A DNA stretch of 47,321 nt from an uncultured Prevotellaceae bacterium (GCA_946539475.1 CAMNHM010000004.1:1-47321), one strand, 5' to 3'. Positions 22,540-34,808 are shown, numbered from the stretch's first letter. The notes: a model not told the origin generated them from the letters alone. Made by a program: numbers and translations.

Positions 22540-24360
22540 CTACGATTCTGAACCATAAGCCTGCTCGTGAACGCCCTTGATGGCACGTCCCGACGGCTCG
22601 TTCATGTTTCTGAAAGCAGCATCCCATTCCAGGGCTTTGGCAGTAGAACAGGCAACGCTGGCCTCCGATGGCACGCTACGGGCAGCAGACTCGCTTGGGA
22701 AATGCTCTGCGAATATGCTGCGATAGTAGTACTCCTCCTTGTTCCTTGGCGGGTTAATGGGAAAGCGCTCAGCGGCGTGAGCCATCTGTTCGTCGGTGAC
22801 CGCTGCAGCCGTCACGGCCTTCAGCGTATCAATCCATGAATAGCCTACACCATCGCTGAACTGCTCCTTCTGTCGCCAGACCACTGCATCGGGCAACAGG
22901 TCGGCAAAGGCTTCGCGTACAATTTTCTTCTCGATGGTCGTGCCTGGGCACATCTTGGCCTCCGGGTTAACACGCATGGCAACATCTAGGAACTCCTTGT
23001 CAAGGAAGGGCACACGGCCTTCTACGCCCCAGGCCGACAGGCTTTTGTTAGCCCGCAGACAGTCGTAGAGGTGCAGTTTCATCAGCTTACGGACGGTCTC
23101 CTCATGGAACTCCTTGGCCGATGGTGCCTTATGGAAATAGAGATAGCCGCCAAAGACCTCATCGGCACCCTCGCCCGAGAGCACCATCTTGATGCCCATC
23201 GACTTGATGACACGAGCCAGTAGGTACATCGGGGTAGAGGCACGGACGGTGGTGACGTCGTAAGTCTCGATGTAATAAATCACGTCGTGCAGGGCATCGA
23301 GGCCCTCCTGGACGGTATAGTTGATCTCATGGTGTACGGTGCCTATATGGTCGGCCACAAGCCGAGCCTTTGCCAGGTCTGGAGCGCCTTTCAAGCCAAC
23401 AGCAAAGGAATGTAGACGTGGCCAGTAGGCTTTCGTCTGCGAGTCGTCTTCAATGCGCATCGCACTATACTTCTCGGCGATGGCTGAGATGACGCTGCTG
23501 TCGAGGCCGCCCGAGAGGAGCACGCCATAAGGGACATCACTCATCAGCTGGCGCCTCACTGCCGCCTCAAGAGCATCACGGATAGCCTCAGTGCTGGCGG
23601 GATTGTCCTTAACTGCATCATAGTGCATCCAGTCGCGGTGGTAGTAGCGTTTAAAATTGAAAAGCTCTTCAACTCTTCCATTCTCCAATTCTTCCATTTT
23701 TCCAAAAAAGTAGTGACCCGGCGGGAAGGACTCATAACACTCACACTGCCCTTCGAGGGCTTTCAGCTCAGAGGCTACATAGATGGTGCCGTCGCTGTCG
23801 TAGCCGATGTAGAGGGGGATAACGCCGATAGGGTCGCGGGCAATGAGGAACGCGTCGCGCTCCTCGTCGTAGAGTACAAAGGCAAAAATGCCGTTGAGGT
23901 CCTCCAGGAAGTCGATGCCTTTTTCTCGGTAAAGGGCTAGTATCACCTCACAGTCGGACCCTGTCTGGAAGTCGTACTTTCCTGCAAGGCGACGGCGGAT
24001 GTCCTGATGGTTATAGATTTCGCCATTGACAGCCAGCACCTGAAGACCCTCCCTCGCTCCATCCTGAGGGGTATAATAGCTGGCATGCTCCCTCGACAGA
24101 CTCTTCCCCTCCAGAGGGGATTGATGGGGACTATAGAGGGGCTGACCGCCACTCTCCGGGTCGACGATGCTCAGTCGCTCGTGGGCCAGTATAGCACTTC
24201 CGCCACAATAGATGCCACTCCAGTCGGGGCCGCGGTGACGGATTTTCTGACTCATGCGCAATGCTTTCTGACGCAGCTCCTGCATCTGTTCTTTCACGTT
24301 CTCGCCCTGGCAAGCGTTTCCTTTCGCCGCCGAGCGTAGTATTGCTACGATTCCACACAT
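22540..24360 (-). CDS. asnB: Asparagine synthase B (glutamine-hydrolysing)
   Basis: 606 residues, starting at the ATG at 24358-24360 so that Cys2 (MCGIV) is the glutamine-amidotransferase nucleophile. The class II glutaminase domain has LAHERLSIVDPESGGQPLY and VNGEIYNH; the synthetase domain has the PP-loop LLSGGLDSS (about 281-289). It makes asparagine from aspartate, ATP and glutamine. It carries at least two in-frame insertions by comparison with E. coli AsnB from memory: residues 77-106, coded by a GC-rich palindromic element, and residues about 220-236, coded by a 4 x 8-bp array. Residues about 10-26 may be a third. All catalytic motifs are intact. It is the last gene of the minus-strand nitrogen arm. 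Confidence 0.95.
   Translation of the reverse strand: MCGIVAILRSAAKGNACQGENVKEQMQELRQKALRMSQKIRHRGPDWSGIYCGGSAILAHERLSIVDPESGGQPLYSPHQSPLEGKSLSREHASYYTPQDGAREGLQVLAVNGEIYNHQDIRRRLAGKYDFQTGSDCEVILALYREKGIDFLEDLNGIFAFVLYDEERDAFLIARDPIGVIPLYIGYDSDGTIYVASELKALEGQCECYESFPPGHYFFGKMEELENGRVEELFNFKRYYHRDWMHYDAVKDNPASTEAIRDALEAAVRRQLMSDVPYGVLLSGGLDSSVISAIAEKYSAMRIEDDSQTKAYWPRLHSFAVGLKGAPDLAKARLVADHIGTVHHEINYTVQEGLDALHDVIYYIETYDVTTVRASTPMYLLARVIKSMGIKMVLSGEGADEVFGGYLYFHKAPSAKEFHEETVRKLMKLHLYDCLRANKSLSAWGVEGRVPFLDKEFLDVAMRVNPEAKMCPGTTIEKKIVREAFADLLPDAVVWRQKEQFSDGVGYSWIDTLKAVTAAAVTDEQMAHAAERFPINPPRNKEEYYYRSIFAEHFPSESAARSVPSEASVACSTAKALEWDAAFRNMNEPSGRAIKGVHEQAYGSES
23666..23697 (-). repeat. Tandem array inside asnB, four 8-bp units
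   Basis: Read on the minus strand the units are ATGGAAGA, ATTGGAGA, ATGGAAGA and GTTGAAGA. The array codes for part of KMEELENGRVEELFN, just before the conserved YYHRDW segment. Confidence 0.8.
24043..24132 (-). repeat. GC-rich palindromic element inside asnB
   Basis: This 90-base stretch codes for 30 residues between GGQPLY and VLAVNGEIYN, which are nearly adjacent in usual AsnB proteins. It contains the palindrome CCCCTCTGGAGGGG and further CCCCTC/GAGGGG pieces. The boundaries are approximate. It resembles, but is not identical to, the elements in pyrG and gltB. Confidence 0.6.
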
Positions 24361-24377
24361 AACACTTTGTTCTTCTT

Positions 24378-26072
24378 TTAAAGGTACGATAAATAAAGGT
24401 AGTTGGTCTGCGCCGGATATTCTGCGGCGAGGGTGTCTATCTGGTTGACGGTGGGCATGAGGCCCAATTCTTTGCGCCATTGGCGGATGGTAAGACCAGC
24501 CTGCTCAGGTTTCATCCTCTGTTCTAAGCCGATGGCTCGGGCTATCTGAAAGTCGGAGAAGCCGTAGACCTTGGCGGTATGTAACAACTGGAAAATCTCT
24601 GGCGACTGAAGGTACTCTTTGAACTCGCTTGCCTCCATGAACTCCGAGACCACCGCAAGGAGAGCATGCTCTTTTAGCTGCAGGTCGATGTCGATGATAT
24701 GTTTCAGCTTCTTCAGGAACCAACGGTCAATCTTTGTCAGTTGGTATATCTGCTCAACGCTGTAGCCGATCTTCAGTGCTTTCGAAACGACGAAGATACG
24801 TATATCTGTAGGCTCATGCAACGACTTGGCAATATCCTTGATTTTGAATTCGTGATTCTCAACGAAGCCGTGCATGCCCTGACCTATCATGCGAAGTCCT
24901 TTCTGAAGTGCTTCTTCAAACGTACGACCGATGGCCATCACCTCGCCTACACTCTTCATCGACGAACCGAGCTCGCGCTTCACACCATGGAACTTGGTCA
25001 AATCCCAACGAGGAATCTTTACAACCACGTAGTCCAAGGCTGGTTCGAAGAAAGCCGAGGTGGTCTTGGTGACTGAGTTCTTCAATTCGAACAGTCCATA
25101 GCCCAAGCCCAGTTTGGCAGCGACAAAGGCAAGCGGATAGCCTGTAGCCTTACTGGCCAGTGCAGAGGAGCGTGAGAGGCGAGCATTAACCTCGATGACA
25201 CGATAGTCCTCACTGTTGGGGTCGAGGGCGTACTGCACGTTGCACTCGCCGACAATGCCGATGTGGCGGATGATCTTGATGGCCAGGGCACGCAGCTTAT
25301 GATATTCTCTGTTGCTGAGGGTCTGTGATGGAGCCACCACGATCGACTCACCCGTATGGATGCCCAGCGGGTCAAGGTTCTCCATATTGCAGACGGTGAT
25401 GCAGTTGTCGTATCGGTCGCGCACCACCTCGTATTCTATCTCCTTCCAGCCACGCAGCGACTTTTCCACCAGCACCTGCGGCGAGAACGAGAATGCCTCC
25501 TCGGCCTGTGCCAGCAGTTCATTTTCATCGTCGCAAAAGCCAGAGCCAAGACCTCCCAAGGCGTAGGCCGCCCGAAGAATGACAGGGAATCCCAATTCGT
25601 GAGCCGCCCGCTGCACCTCTTCGATGCTTTTGCAGGCATGACTCTTGATGGTCTTCACGTCAATCTCATCCAGCCGTTTGACAAACTGGTCGCGGTCTTC
25701 AGTGTCGATGATAGCCTGAACAGGAGTGCCCAGCACTTTCACGCCATATTTCTCAAACACGCCTTTCTTATATAATTCCACACCGCAGTTCAGGGCCGTC
25801 TGTCCACCAAACGAGAGCAGAATGCCGTCAGGCCGTTCTTTCTCGATAATGCGCTCCACATAATCGGATGTCACAGGCTGGAAATAGACCGTATCTGCAA
25901 TGTCTTTAGAGGTCTGCACTGTAGCGATATTGGGATTGATCAGCACAGAGTGAATGCGCTCTTCCTTCAAGGCTTTCAGTGCCTGGGTCCCGCTATAGTC
26001 GAACTCTCCGGCCTGACCGATTTTTAGGGCACCGGAGCCTAATAATAACACCTTCTTTACTTGTTCCATCAT
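24378..26072 (-). CDS. carB: Half-length carbamoyl-phosphate synthase large subunit (N-terminal half only)
   Basis: 564 residues against about 1070 for usual CarB. The first ATP-grasp domain is complete ([58 protein letters not shown]), followed by the oligomerisation domain ([20 protein letters not shown] to TNYLYLSYL). The protein then ends at a TAA. The second ATP-grasp domain and the allosteric MGS domain are absent, and asnB starts 17 bases later, so this is not a simple frameshift. The cut falls at the known domain boundary. The start overlaps the carA stop. Either the C-terminal half is coded elsewhere, as in Aquifex and Methanocaldococcus, or the half works as a homodimer, or it is a relic. 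Confidence 0.9.
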   Translation of the reverse strand: MMEQVKKVLLLGSGALKIGQAGEFDYSGTQALKALKEERIHSVLINPNIATVQTSKDIADTVYFQPVTSDYVERIIEKERPDGILLSFGGQTALNCGVELYKKGVFEKYGVKVLGTPVQAIIDTEDRDQFVKRLDEIDVKTIKSHACKSIEEVQRAAHELGFPVILRAAYALGGLGSGFCDDENELLAQAEEAFSFSPQVLVEKSLRGWKEIEYEVVRDRYDNCITVCNMENLDPLGIHTGESIVVAPSQTLSNREYHKLRALAIKIIRHIGIVGECNVQYALDPNSEDYRVIEVNARLSRSSALASKATGYPLAFVAAKLGLGYGLFELKNSVTKTTSAFFEPALDYVVVKIPRWDLTKFHGVKRELGSSMKSVGEVMAIGRTFEEALQKGLRMIGQGMHGFVENHEFKIKDIAKSLHEPTDIRIFVVSKALKIGYSVEQIYQLTKIDRWFLKKLKHIIDIDLQLKEHALLAVVSEFMEASEFKEYLQSPEIFQLLHTAKVYGFSDFQIARAIGLEQRMKPEQAGLTIRQWRKELGLMPTVNQIDTLAAEYPAQTNYLYLSYL

Positions 26073-27154
26073 CCTAACATCTTTACAAATTCGTCAAACA
26101 GCCATTCTGTATCCGTTGGACCCGAACAGGCTTCCGGGTGGAATTGGGCAGAGAACCACGGATAGTGCTGATGGCAGATGCCCTCGTTAGAGCCGTCGTT
26201 CATGTTCACAAACAGCGGTTGCCAGTCGTCGGGCAAGGTGCTGTCGTCCACGGCATAGCCGTGATTCTGCGAGGTGATGAAGCAACGGTTTGTTCCCAAC
26301 TGCCGCACAGGCTGGTTGTGGGAGCGATGGCCGTACTTCAGTTTGTAGGTACTCGCCCCGGCAGCACGGGCCAGCAGCTGGTTGCCAAGACAGATGCCCA
26401 TCAGAGGGCGAACCTTTCCGGAGGAGAGGAACGTGCGGATATGTCCTACCGTCGCTTCACAACGTCCCGGATCACCCGGACCGTTGGCCAGAAAGAGGCC
26501 GTCGAAGTCGAGACTGTTGAAGTCGTAGTCCCAAGGCACACGAACCACCTCCACGCCACGCCTGATCAAGCACCTTATGATATTTGCCTTCACGCCACAG
26601 TCGACCAGGACGACGTGCCTGGATGCCCCTTGGTTGTAGGTGATGACCTCCTTACAGCTCACCTTCTCCACCCAATTCACTGAGCCATACTCCTCAGTGC
26701 CCACTGGATGTTGACGGTCTCCACCAACAACGATCTTTCCCATCATCACGCCATTCTCGCGCAATTTCTTTGTCAGTCGCCGCGTATCCACACCAGTAAT
26801 AGCAGAGATCTGTTCGCGCTTCAGCCATTCGGCCAATGATTCTTTCGCATTCCAGTGGGAGTATTGCTCGCTGTAGTCGGCCACTACGAGCCCTTTCACA
26901 TGAATACGATTGCTCTCCATAAAGACTGGCAGGCCGTCGGCGGCGAATTCCTGCGACGGCACGCCGTAGTTGCCTACCAGCGGATACGTCAGCGTGAGTA
27001 TCTGTCCCGCATAGCTCGGGTCGGTCAGGCTCTCGGGATAGCCCGTCATGGCAGTGTTGAACACCACCTCGCCCGTCGCATCGCCATCGTATCCAAACGT
27101 CCGGCCACAGAACACGCTGCCATCTTCGAGTATCAGCCTTGCTTCTCTCATCAT
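26069..27154 (-). CDS. carA: Carbamoyl-phosphate synthase small subunit
   Basis: 361 residues. The N-terminal CarA domain starts [17 protein letters not shown] and contains [19 protein letters not shown]. The class I glutaminase domain has the nucleophile Cys255 in GICLGNQLL and the His-Glu of the triad in FHPEACSGP near 341. It hydrolyses glutamine and passes ammonia to CarB. Its start overlaps the purF stop by 4 bases and its stop overlaps the carB start by 4 bases, so translation of the three genes is probably coupled. Confidence 0.96.
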   Translation of the reverse strand: MMREARLILEDGSVFCGRTFGYDGDATGEVVFNTAMTGYPESLTDPSYAGQILTLTYPLVGNYGVPSQEFAADGLPVFMESNRIHVKGLVVADYSEQYSHWNAKESLAEWLKREQISAITGVDTRRLTKKLRENGVMMGKIVVGGDRQHPVGTEEYGSVNWVEKVSCKEVITYNQGASRHVVLVDCGVKANIIRCLIRRGVEVVRVPWDYDFNSLDFDGLFLANGPGDPGRCEATVGHIRTFLSSGKVRPLMGICLGNQLLARAAGASTYKLKYGHRSHNQPVRQLGTNRCFITSQNHGYAVDDSTLPDDWQPLFVNMNDGSNEGICHQHYPWFSAQFHPEACSGPTDTEWLFDEFVKMLG

Positions 27155-28920
27155 CTCGTCTGTAATTGTTGTTTACGTTGATTATCCATATAGTTTACAA
27201 AGGCCTGATTACAGAGACGGGTACCGCCAGGTGTGGGATAGAGGCCCGTGAAGTACCAGTCACCGGGATGATGCGGACACGCCTCATGTAGTCCCTCGAT
27301 GCTCTGAAACACCAGCTCTACCGATGTTTCCATACCTTCAGGGCGCAACATCTCCACAATCTTGCGGTTGATCTCCCCGACGGTGAACGGCTCATAAATG
27401 GCACGCACACGATTGATCTGGTCGTCGCCATTATTGTTCAGCTCCTCCATGCAGGCAAGATACGTGTCGTCCGCCAGTTGTCTCATGCCCCGTTCCTCGA
27501 CAAGTGCCATCGCAGCACGGAAGGCACAGAGCTCCTCCAGGCGTGCCATATCGATGCCGTAATAGTCGGGATAACGGATTTGCGGAGCACTCGATACCAT
27601 CACTATCTTCTTCGGATGCAGCCGATCGAGGATCTTAAAGATGCTCTCCCTCAGCGTAGTGCCGCGAACGATTGAGTCGTCAATGATAACAAGGTTATCG
27701 TCGTAAGGTTTCAAGCTACCGTAGCTGATGTCGTAGACGTGGGCGGCCAGGTCGTTACGCTCACTGTTGTCGGCAATAAAAGTGCGCAGTTTGATATCCT
27801 TCCATACCACTTTCTCGATCCTTACCTCTTCGTTCAGCTTGCGGAACCCGTCGGTCATGCCGTAGAAGGCCACCTCTGCCGTGTTAGGGATATACGAAAA
27901 CACCGTGTGTCCCACGTCGCCGCCAATGGCTTTCAGGATGGGCTCTGTCAGCTGCTCACCCAGTCGTTTACGCTCCTGGTAGATGTCGCGGTCAGAGCCC
28001 CTACTAAAGTAGATACGCTCAAAGGAGCAGGCAGAGCAGCAGTGAGTAGTGAGAGGGATGATTTGTTCTTGACATATCTCGCCGCTCTTTCTCACAATCA
28101 GCGCCTGGCCTGGCTGCAGCTCTTGTATGGTGTCAGTATCTAGGTCGAAGGTCGTCTGGATGACGGGACGCTCTGAGGCCACGGCAACAATCTCTTCGTC
28201 CTGATAATAGAATGCCGGACGGATGCCCCACGGATCGCGCATGGCAAACATCTCGCCGCTGCCTGTCATCCCGCACATCACGTAGCCGCCGTCGTAGCGT
28301 TCCATCGTTGTCTTCAGCACATTACCCATCTCGACGTGGTCGTCGATGTAGCCAGTGACGTCGAGTCCCTCGAGCCCCAGTGCCTTGGCCTCTTCATAGC
28401 GTCGCTCCACCTCGCGGTCCAGGCGATGCCCCATCAGGTCGAGCGTGATGTACGTGTCACTATAGATGCGTGGCGACTGTCCCTCGGCCACCATTCGTCG
28501 GAATATCTCATCGATGTTGGTTGTGTTGAAGTTGCCACACAGGCAGAGGTTCTTGGCCCGCCAGTTGTTGCGCCGCAGGAAGGGATGGACAAACTGAAGT
28601 CCACTCTTGCCTGTGGTAGAATACCTTAGGTGGCCCATATATAGTTCGCCTGCCATCTCTTCATTCACGCGACTAAAAATCTCTGTGATGGCATCCTTCC
28701 CCTCAGCCTTCTCGCGGAACATATACTCCGTGCCTGGCTCTTTGTTCAGACAAACCGAGGCGAAACCGGCACCCTCCTGACCACGGTTGTGCTGCTTCTC
28801 CATCATCAAGTAGAGCTTGTTGAAGCCGTAGGCCCATGTGCCATACTTCTGGGCGTAATAGTCCATTGGCTTCAACAGGCGAATCATTGCCACACCGCAT
28901 TCATGCTTTAGTTGCTCCAT
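27151..28920 (-). CDS. purF: Amidophosphoribosyltransferase (PurF family)
   Basis: 589 residues. A seven-residue propeptide (MEQLKHE) precedes Cys8 in ECGVAMI, the class II glutaminase nucleophile exposed after cleavage. QHNRGQEGAGFA and HLRYSTTGKSG are further glutaminase motifs. The phosphoribosyltransferase domain has the PRPP loop DNLVIIDDSIVRGTT. It catalyses the first committed step of purine synthesis. The Cys cluster CCSACSFERIYFSRG is the region that in B. subtilis PurF takes part in Fe-S binding. Bacteroidales often have two PurF-like genes; whether this one is the main purine enzyme cannot be decided here. It lies 1 base after pyrG. Confidence 0.88.
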   Translation of the reverse strand: MEQLKHECGVAMIRLLKPMDYYAQKYGTWAYGFNKLYLMMEKQHNRGQEGAGFASVCLNKEPGTEYMFREKAEGKDAITEIFSRVNEEMAGELYMGHLRYSTTGKSGLQFVHPFLRRNNWRAKNLCLCGNFNTTNIDEIFRRMVAEGQSPRIYSDTYITLDLMGHRLDREVERRYEEAKALGLEGLDVTGYIDDHVEMGNVLKTTMERYDGGYVMCGMTGSGEMFAMRDPWGIRPAFYYQDEEIVAVASERPVIQTTFDLDTDTIQELQPGQALIVRKSGEICQEQIIPLTTHCCSACSFERIYFSRGSDRDIYQERKRLGEQLTEPILKAIGGDVGHTVFSYIPNTAEVAFYGMTDGFRKLNEEVRIEKVVWKDIKLRTFIADNSERNDLAAHVYDISYGSLKPYDDNLVIIDDSIVRGTTLRESIFKILDRLHPKKIVMVSSAPQIRYPDYYGIDMARLEELCAFRAAMALVEERGMRQLADDTYLACMEELNNNGDDQINRVRAIYEPFTVGEINRKIVEMLRPEGMETSVELVFQSIEGLHEACPHHPGDWYFTGLYPTPGGTRLCNQAFVNYMDNQRKQQLQTR

Positions 28921-28921
28921 A

Positions 28922-32052
<3,131 letters not shown>

Positions 32053-32090
32053 CGTATTCTATCTTGAATTTATACATTCTTTTTATAAAG

Positions 32091-32117
32091 CCCCTCCCCA
32101 TCCGAGGAAGGAGAGGG
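32091..32117. repeat. Degenerate GC-rich palindromic unit between amt and the porin gene
   Basis: CCCCTCCCCATCCGAGG followed by AAGGAGAGGG forms an imperfect inverted repeat like one arm of the pyrG element. It lies in the 80-base gap between the two genes. Confidence 0.5.
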
Positions 32118-32132
32118 AATGCCTGGTAAAGA

Positions 32133-32837
32133 TTAAGGCTGTAACGTGAGGCCGAGAACCAGGTAGGCTTTTTGCGAACAGGGGTTGCCAACGACCTGTC
32201 CGAAGACAGGAACGGAGAACGATTCGGTCACTTTGATGTCCTTCGTAGCCCGTAACGAGAGGTTGGTAACAGCAAACCCCGTTGTACCGTAGAAGTCGGT
32301 AGCAAAAGGGACGGCACCAGCCGTAGCAGTCCAGTCGACGGTCGCGAGGCGGAATGGGACAGTTGCCTCAACATAGCTGCTATAGGCCCGATCGCCGTCC
32401 TTGTTTACACCGTCGTTGCCAGCAAAATTGGTATACCATTGTAAGGCCACAGGGCCGAAGTCGTAGCCGATGTTGGCTTCAAATACGTGGTTAGTCCCAT
32501 GAGCGTCGTATTTGAAGTAGCGACCGTCTGGGTCGAGTCCTACGTTGAACCAGTAGTCGGTCACACCTATGTTCAGTCCGCCGATGGCGTACCCGAGCGT
32601 CAGGTCGAACTCCTTCGTATCGGCAGGGTCGGTCAGTCCTACGCTGCCCCAGGCCGTCAGAGACAAGCCCTTGTATCCCACGCCGAGGTTCGGCTGCAAC
32701 GACACGCTGCCCAAGTCCTGGCCGCGCCAGATATAACTACTTACAACGTCGCCACTAATCGCCGTTTCAACCTCTTCCTGTGCAAGGGAGGTGCTGCCAA
32801 GCACCATACCCATTGCCAATATAACAATCTTTTTCAT
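32133..32837 (-). CDS. TorF-family outer-membrane protein of the ammonium cluster
   Basis: 234 residues. Signal peptide cut after STSLA, then the typical opening SGDVVSSYIWRGQDLGSVSLQPNLGV broken here as two motifs (SSYIWRGQDLG and SLQPNLGV). Alternating strands rich in Tyr, Trp and Gly point to a 10-12 strand outer-membrane barrel, of the type annotated as TorF-family putative porin. It is coded between two ammonium transporter genes, so a role in passage of ammonium or small nitrogen compounds is a fair guess, but nothing in the sequence shows substrate choice. Confidence 0.78.
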   Translation of the reverse strand: MKKIVILAMGMVLGSTSLAQEEVETAISGDVVSSYIWRGQDLGSVSLQPNLGVGYKGLSLTAWGSVGLTDPADTKEFDLTLGYAIGGLNIGVTDYWFNVGLDPDGRYFKYDAHGTNHVFEANIGYDFGPVALQWYTNFAGNDGVNKDGDRAYSSYVEATVPFRLATVDWTATAGAVPFATDFYGTTGFAVTNLSLRATKDIKVTESFSVPVFGQVVGNPCSQKAYLVLGLTLQP

Positions 32838-32857
32838 ACCTTTTTACTTTTTTACCT

Positions 32858-34111
32858 TTAGTTATAGCAGGACTCGCCATGTTCATAGATGTCAAGTCCT
32901 TCTTCTTCGATTCGCTTGTCCACACGTAGGCCGTGCAGCTTCTTAATGCCATAGAACAGGACGAAACCGCAGGCTGCAGCCCAAAGGTCGATGACCAATA
33001 TGCCGAAACACTCGGCACCGAAGAATCCCCAGCCATGACCGTAGAAAACACCATTCGCCGTAGACAGCAGACCCGTCATCAGAGTGCCGAGAATACCGCA
33101 GACACCATGCACACTCGAAGCACCCACGGGGTCGTCAATATGCAGACGGTGGTCGATGAACTCGATGGCATAGACCAGCACCAATCCACAGACAAGGCCA
33201 ATGATAACGGCTCCTATCGGTGACACAAGGTCGCAACCAGCCGTGATGCCCACCAACCCTGCCAGTACGCCGTTAAGTGTCAGCGAGAGCGACGGCTTAC
33301 CATACTTCAGCCACGTCAGGAACATTGTGGCCGTACCGCCGGCAGCAGCAGCGAGGTTGGTGGTCAGGAACACATGACTTATGGCAATGCGGTTCACTTC
33401 GCCGCTGGCTGCCAGCTGAGATCCCGGGTTGAAGCCGAACCAGCCGAGCCAAAGGATAAACACACCCAGCGCTGCCATAGTCAGGTTATGGCCAGGAATA
33501 GCGCGACTCTTGCCGTCCTTGGCATATTTACCGATACGAGGACCGAGTGCCATCGCACCAATCAATGCCAGTACGCCACCAACGCTGTGTACGATGGCAG
33601 AGCCTGCAAAGTCGTGAAACACGTCGCCGAAGGTAGTCATCATAAAACCGCCAGCGGCATCGTTGCATAGCCAGCCGCCGCCCCATGTCCAGTGGCCCTC
33701 AATGGGATAGATAAACAATGAGATAACTGCACTGTAAATCAAGTACATCGAGAACTTGGTGCGCTCGGCCATGGCTCCGCTGACAATAGTTGCCGAGGTG
33801 GCGCAGAAGACGGTCTCGAAAATCAAGAAACCTTCTACAGGAAGGTCGCCTTTGTAGAATGAGAGGTCGCCCCAGTTAGGCATACCGATAAAACCGGCAC
33901 CCTCGCTGCCGAACATGAATCCGAAGCCAATCAAGAAGAAGAGCAATGAGCCGAACATGAAATCGACAAAGTTCTTCATTAAGATGTTGGCCGTGTTCTT
34001 ACCTCGCGTAAAGCCTGCCTCACACAGCGCAAAGCCCGGCTGCATCCAGAAAACCAACATGGCTGCCAATAGCATCCATACGGTATCGAGTGATAAACCT
34101 ATTTCGTTCAT
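32858..34111 (-). CDS. amt: Ammonium transporter (Amt family), second copy
   Basis: 417 residues, without the extra N-terminal hydrophobic segment of the other Amt. Motifs: WMQPGFALCEAGFTRGKNT, AMAERTKFSMYL, and the twin-His residues in DFAGSAIVHSVGG and DPVGASSVHGVCGILGT. It follows glnK directly (28 bases), the classical glnK-amtB arrangement, so this copy is the likelier partner of the PII protein. The tail ends EHGESCYN. Confidence 0.95.
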   Translation of the reverse strand: MNEIGLSLDTVWMLLAAMLVFWMQPGFALCEAGFTRGKNTANILMKNFVDFMFGSLLFFLIGFGFMFGSEGAGFIGMPNWGDLSFYKGDLPVEGFLIFETVFCATSATIVSGAMAERTKFSMYLIYSAVISLFIYPIEGHWTWGGGWLCNDAAGGFMMTTFGDVFHDFAGSAIVHSVGGVLALIGAMALGPRIGKYAKDGKSRAIPGHNLTMAALGVFILWLGWFGFNPGSQLAASGEVNRIAISHVFLTTNLAAAAGGTATMFLTWLKYGKPSLSLTLNGVLAGLVGITAGCDLVSPIGAVIIGLVCGLVLVYAIEFIDHRLHIDDPVGASSVHGVCGILGTLMTGLLSTANGVFYGHGWGFFGAECFGILVIDLWAAACGFVLFYGIKKLHGLRVDKRIEEEGLDIYEHGESCYN

Positions 34112-34139
34112 AATTGTTATTGTGTTGTGTTATCCTTAA

Positions 34140-34487
34140 TTATTTTTTGTCTCTCAATACGGTATCGCCGTTCTCACCTGTTCGAATCGACCATGTGTCT
34201 ATCACTTCGCTTACGAAGATGCGTCCATCGCCAATCTCGCCCGTGTGTGCCACCTTCAGGATGACCTTCACTGTTGGCTCTACGAACTGATCACGGCAGA
34301 CGATGGTCAGTGCCACACGCTCTATTACATCCGTTGAGTACTGTACGCCACGATATATCCGTTCTTGTCGGCTCTGACCTATGCCGTGGACGTTGTGGTA
34401 TTCAAACCAGTCGATGTCCGAAGCGAGCAGTGCCTCCTTGACCTCCTCAAACTTGGTCTTGCGGATAATTGCTTCAATCCTTTTCAT
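34140..34487 (-). CDS. glnK: Nitrogen regulatory protein PII (GlnK type)
   Basis: 115 residues from the ATG at 34485-34487; the longer frame to 34697 runs through the promoter region. It starts MKRIEAIIRKTKFEEVKEAL as PII proteins do. The T-loop (about 36-55) has YRGVQY with Tyr50 at the place of the uridylylated Tyr51 of E. coli. VILKVAHTGEIGDGRIFVSEV is the C-terminal signature of the family. It senses ATP, ADP and 2-oxoglutarate and blocks Amt when nitrogen is ample. It heads the minus-strand nitrogen arm. The 37-42 region (GQSRQE) differs from enteric PII. Confidence 0.93.
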   Translation of the reverse strand: MKRIEAIIRKTKFEEVKEALLASDIDWFEYHNVHGIGQSRQERIYRGVQYSTDVIERVALTIVCRDQFVEPTVKVILKVAHTGEIGDGRIFVSEVIDTWSIRTGENGDTVLRDKK

Positions 34488-34524
34488 ACTTTTTACCTTT
34501 TTTGTTAATATTACGTGACATCTT

Positions 34525-34641
34525 GCAAGAATTCGGCGGCAAAGGTACGGCAATTCTTGGAAAAAAGCCGCATATAATTCCAACTTTGCAACAACAAATT
34601 CTTGCGAAATGACAAAGTGTAAAGCTGAGAGCCAAGAATGG
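34525..34641. promoter_or_regulatory. Cluster of CAAGAATT motifs in the glnK-gltB control region
   Basis: The motif or its complement occurs at 34525-34534 (GCAAGAATTC), 34551-34560 (CAATTCTTGG) and 34596-34606 (AAATTCTTGCG), with a variant at 34632-34641 (CCAAGAATGG). Two copies flank the glnK -7 box. It could be the operator of a nitrogen-responsive regulator. Confidence 0.45.
34540..34547 (-). promoter_or_regulatory. -7 box of the glnK operon
   Basis: TACCTTTG on the minus strand matches TAnnTTTG and lies 52 bases before the glnK start. No -33 element is seen at the usual distance, which suggests a promoter that needs an activator. Confidence 0.6.
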
Positions 34642-34737
34642 CTTGGTTTTGCTTTCGTTTTGTCAAAGGAATTGCTGTATTTGTGGCAAAATGTCAACCG
34701 TGTGCGATTCTAAAGTAAAATAATGTCGCGAATATGA

Positions 34738-34767
34738 TTGTTCTTCTAACTATTTGTATTACCTTTG
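34738..34767 (+). promoter_or_regulatory. gltB operon promoter (Bacteroides type)
   Basis: TTG (34738-34740), 19 bases, then TACCTTTG (34760-34767). It lies 41 bases before the gltB start at 34809 and excludes earlier in-frame ATGs. Confidence 0.75.
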
Positions 34768-34808
34768 CACCCGAAATCGAAACAAAAGAAAGATTAAGCA
34801 AGGATAAT

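Noticed and set aside
24361..24400. Frameshift as the cause of the short CarB
   Set aside because: No frame downstream codes for CarB C-terminal sequence; asnB begins 17 bases later.
24361..24480. 40-residue N-terminal extension of AsnB
   Set aside because: Cys2 must be the exposed N-terminal nucleophile; the extension overlaps the carB end in another frame.
34488..34697. 70-residue N-terminal extension of GlnK
   Set aside because: PII proteins start at MKRIEA; the extension covers the promoter and operator-like motifs.
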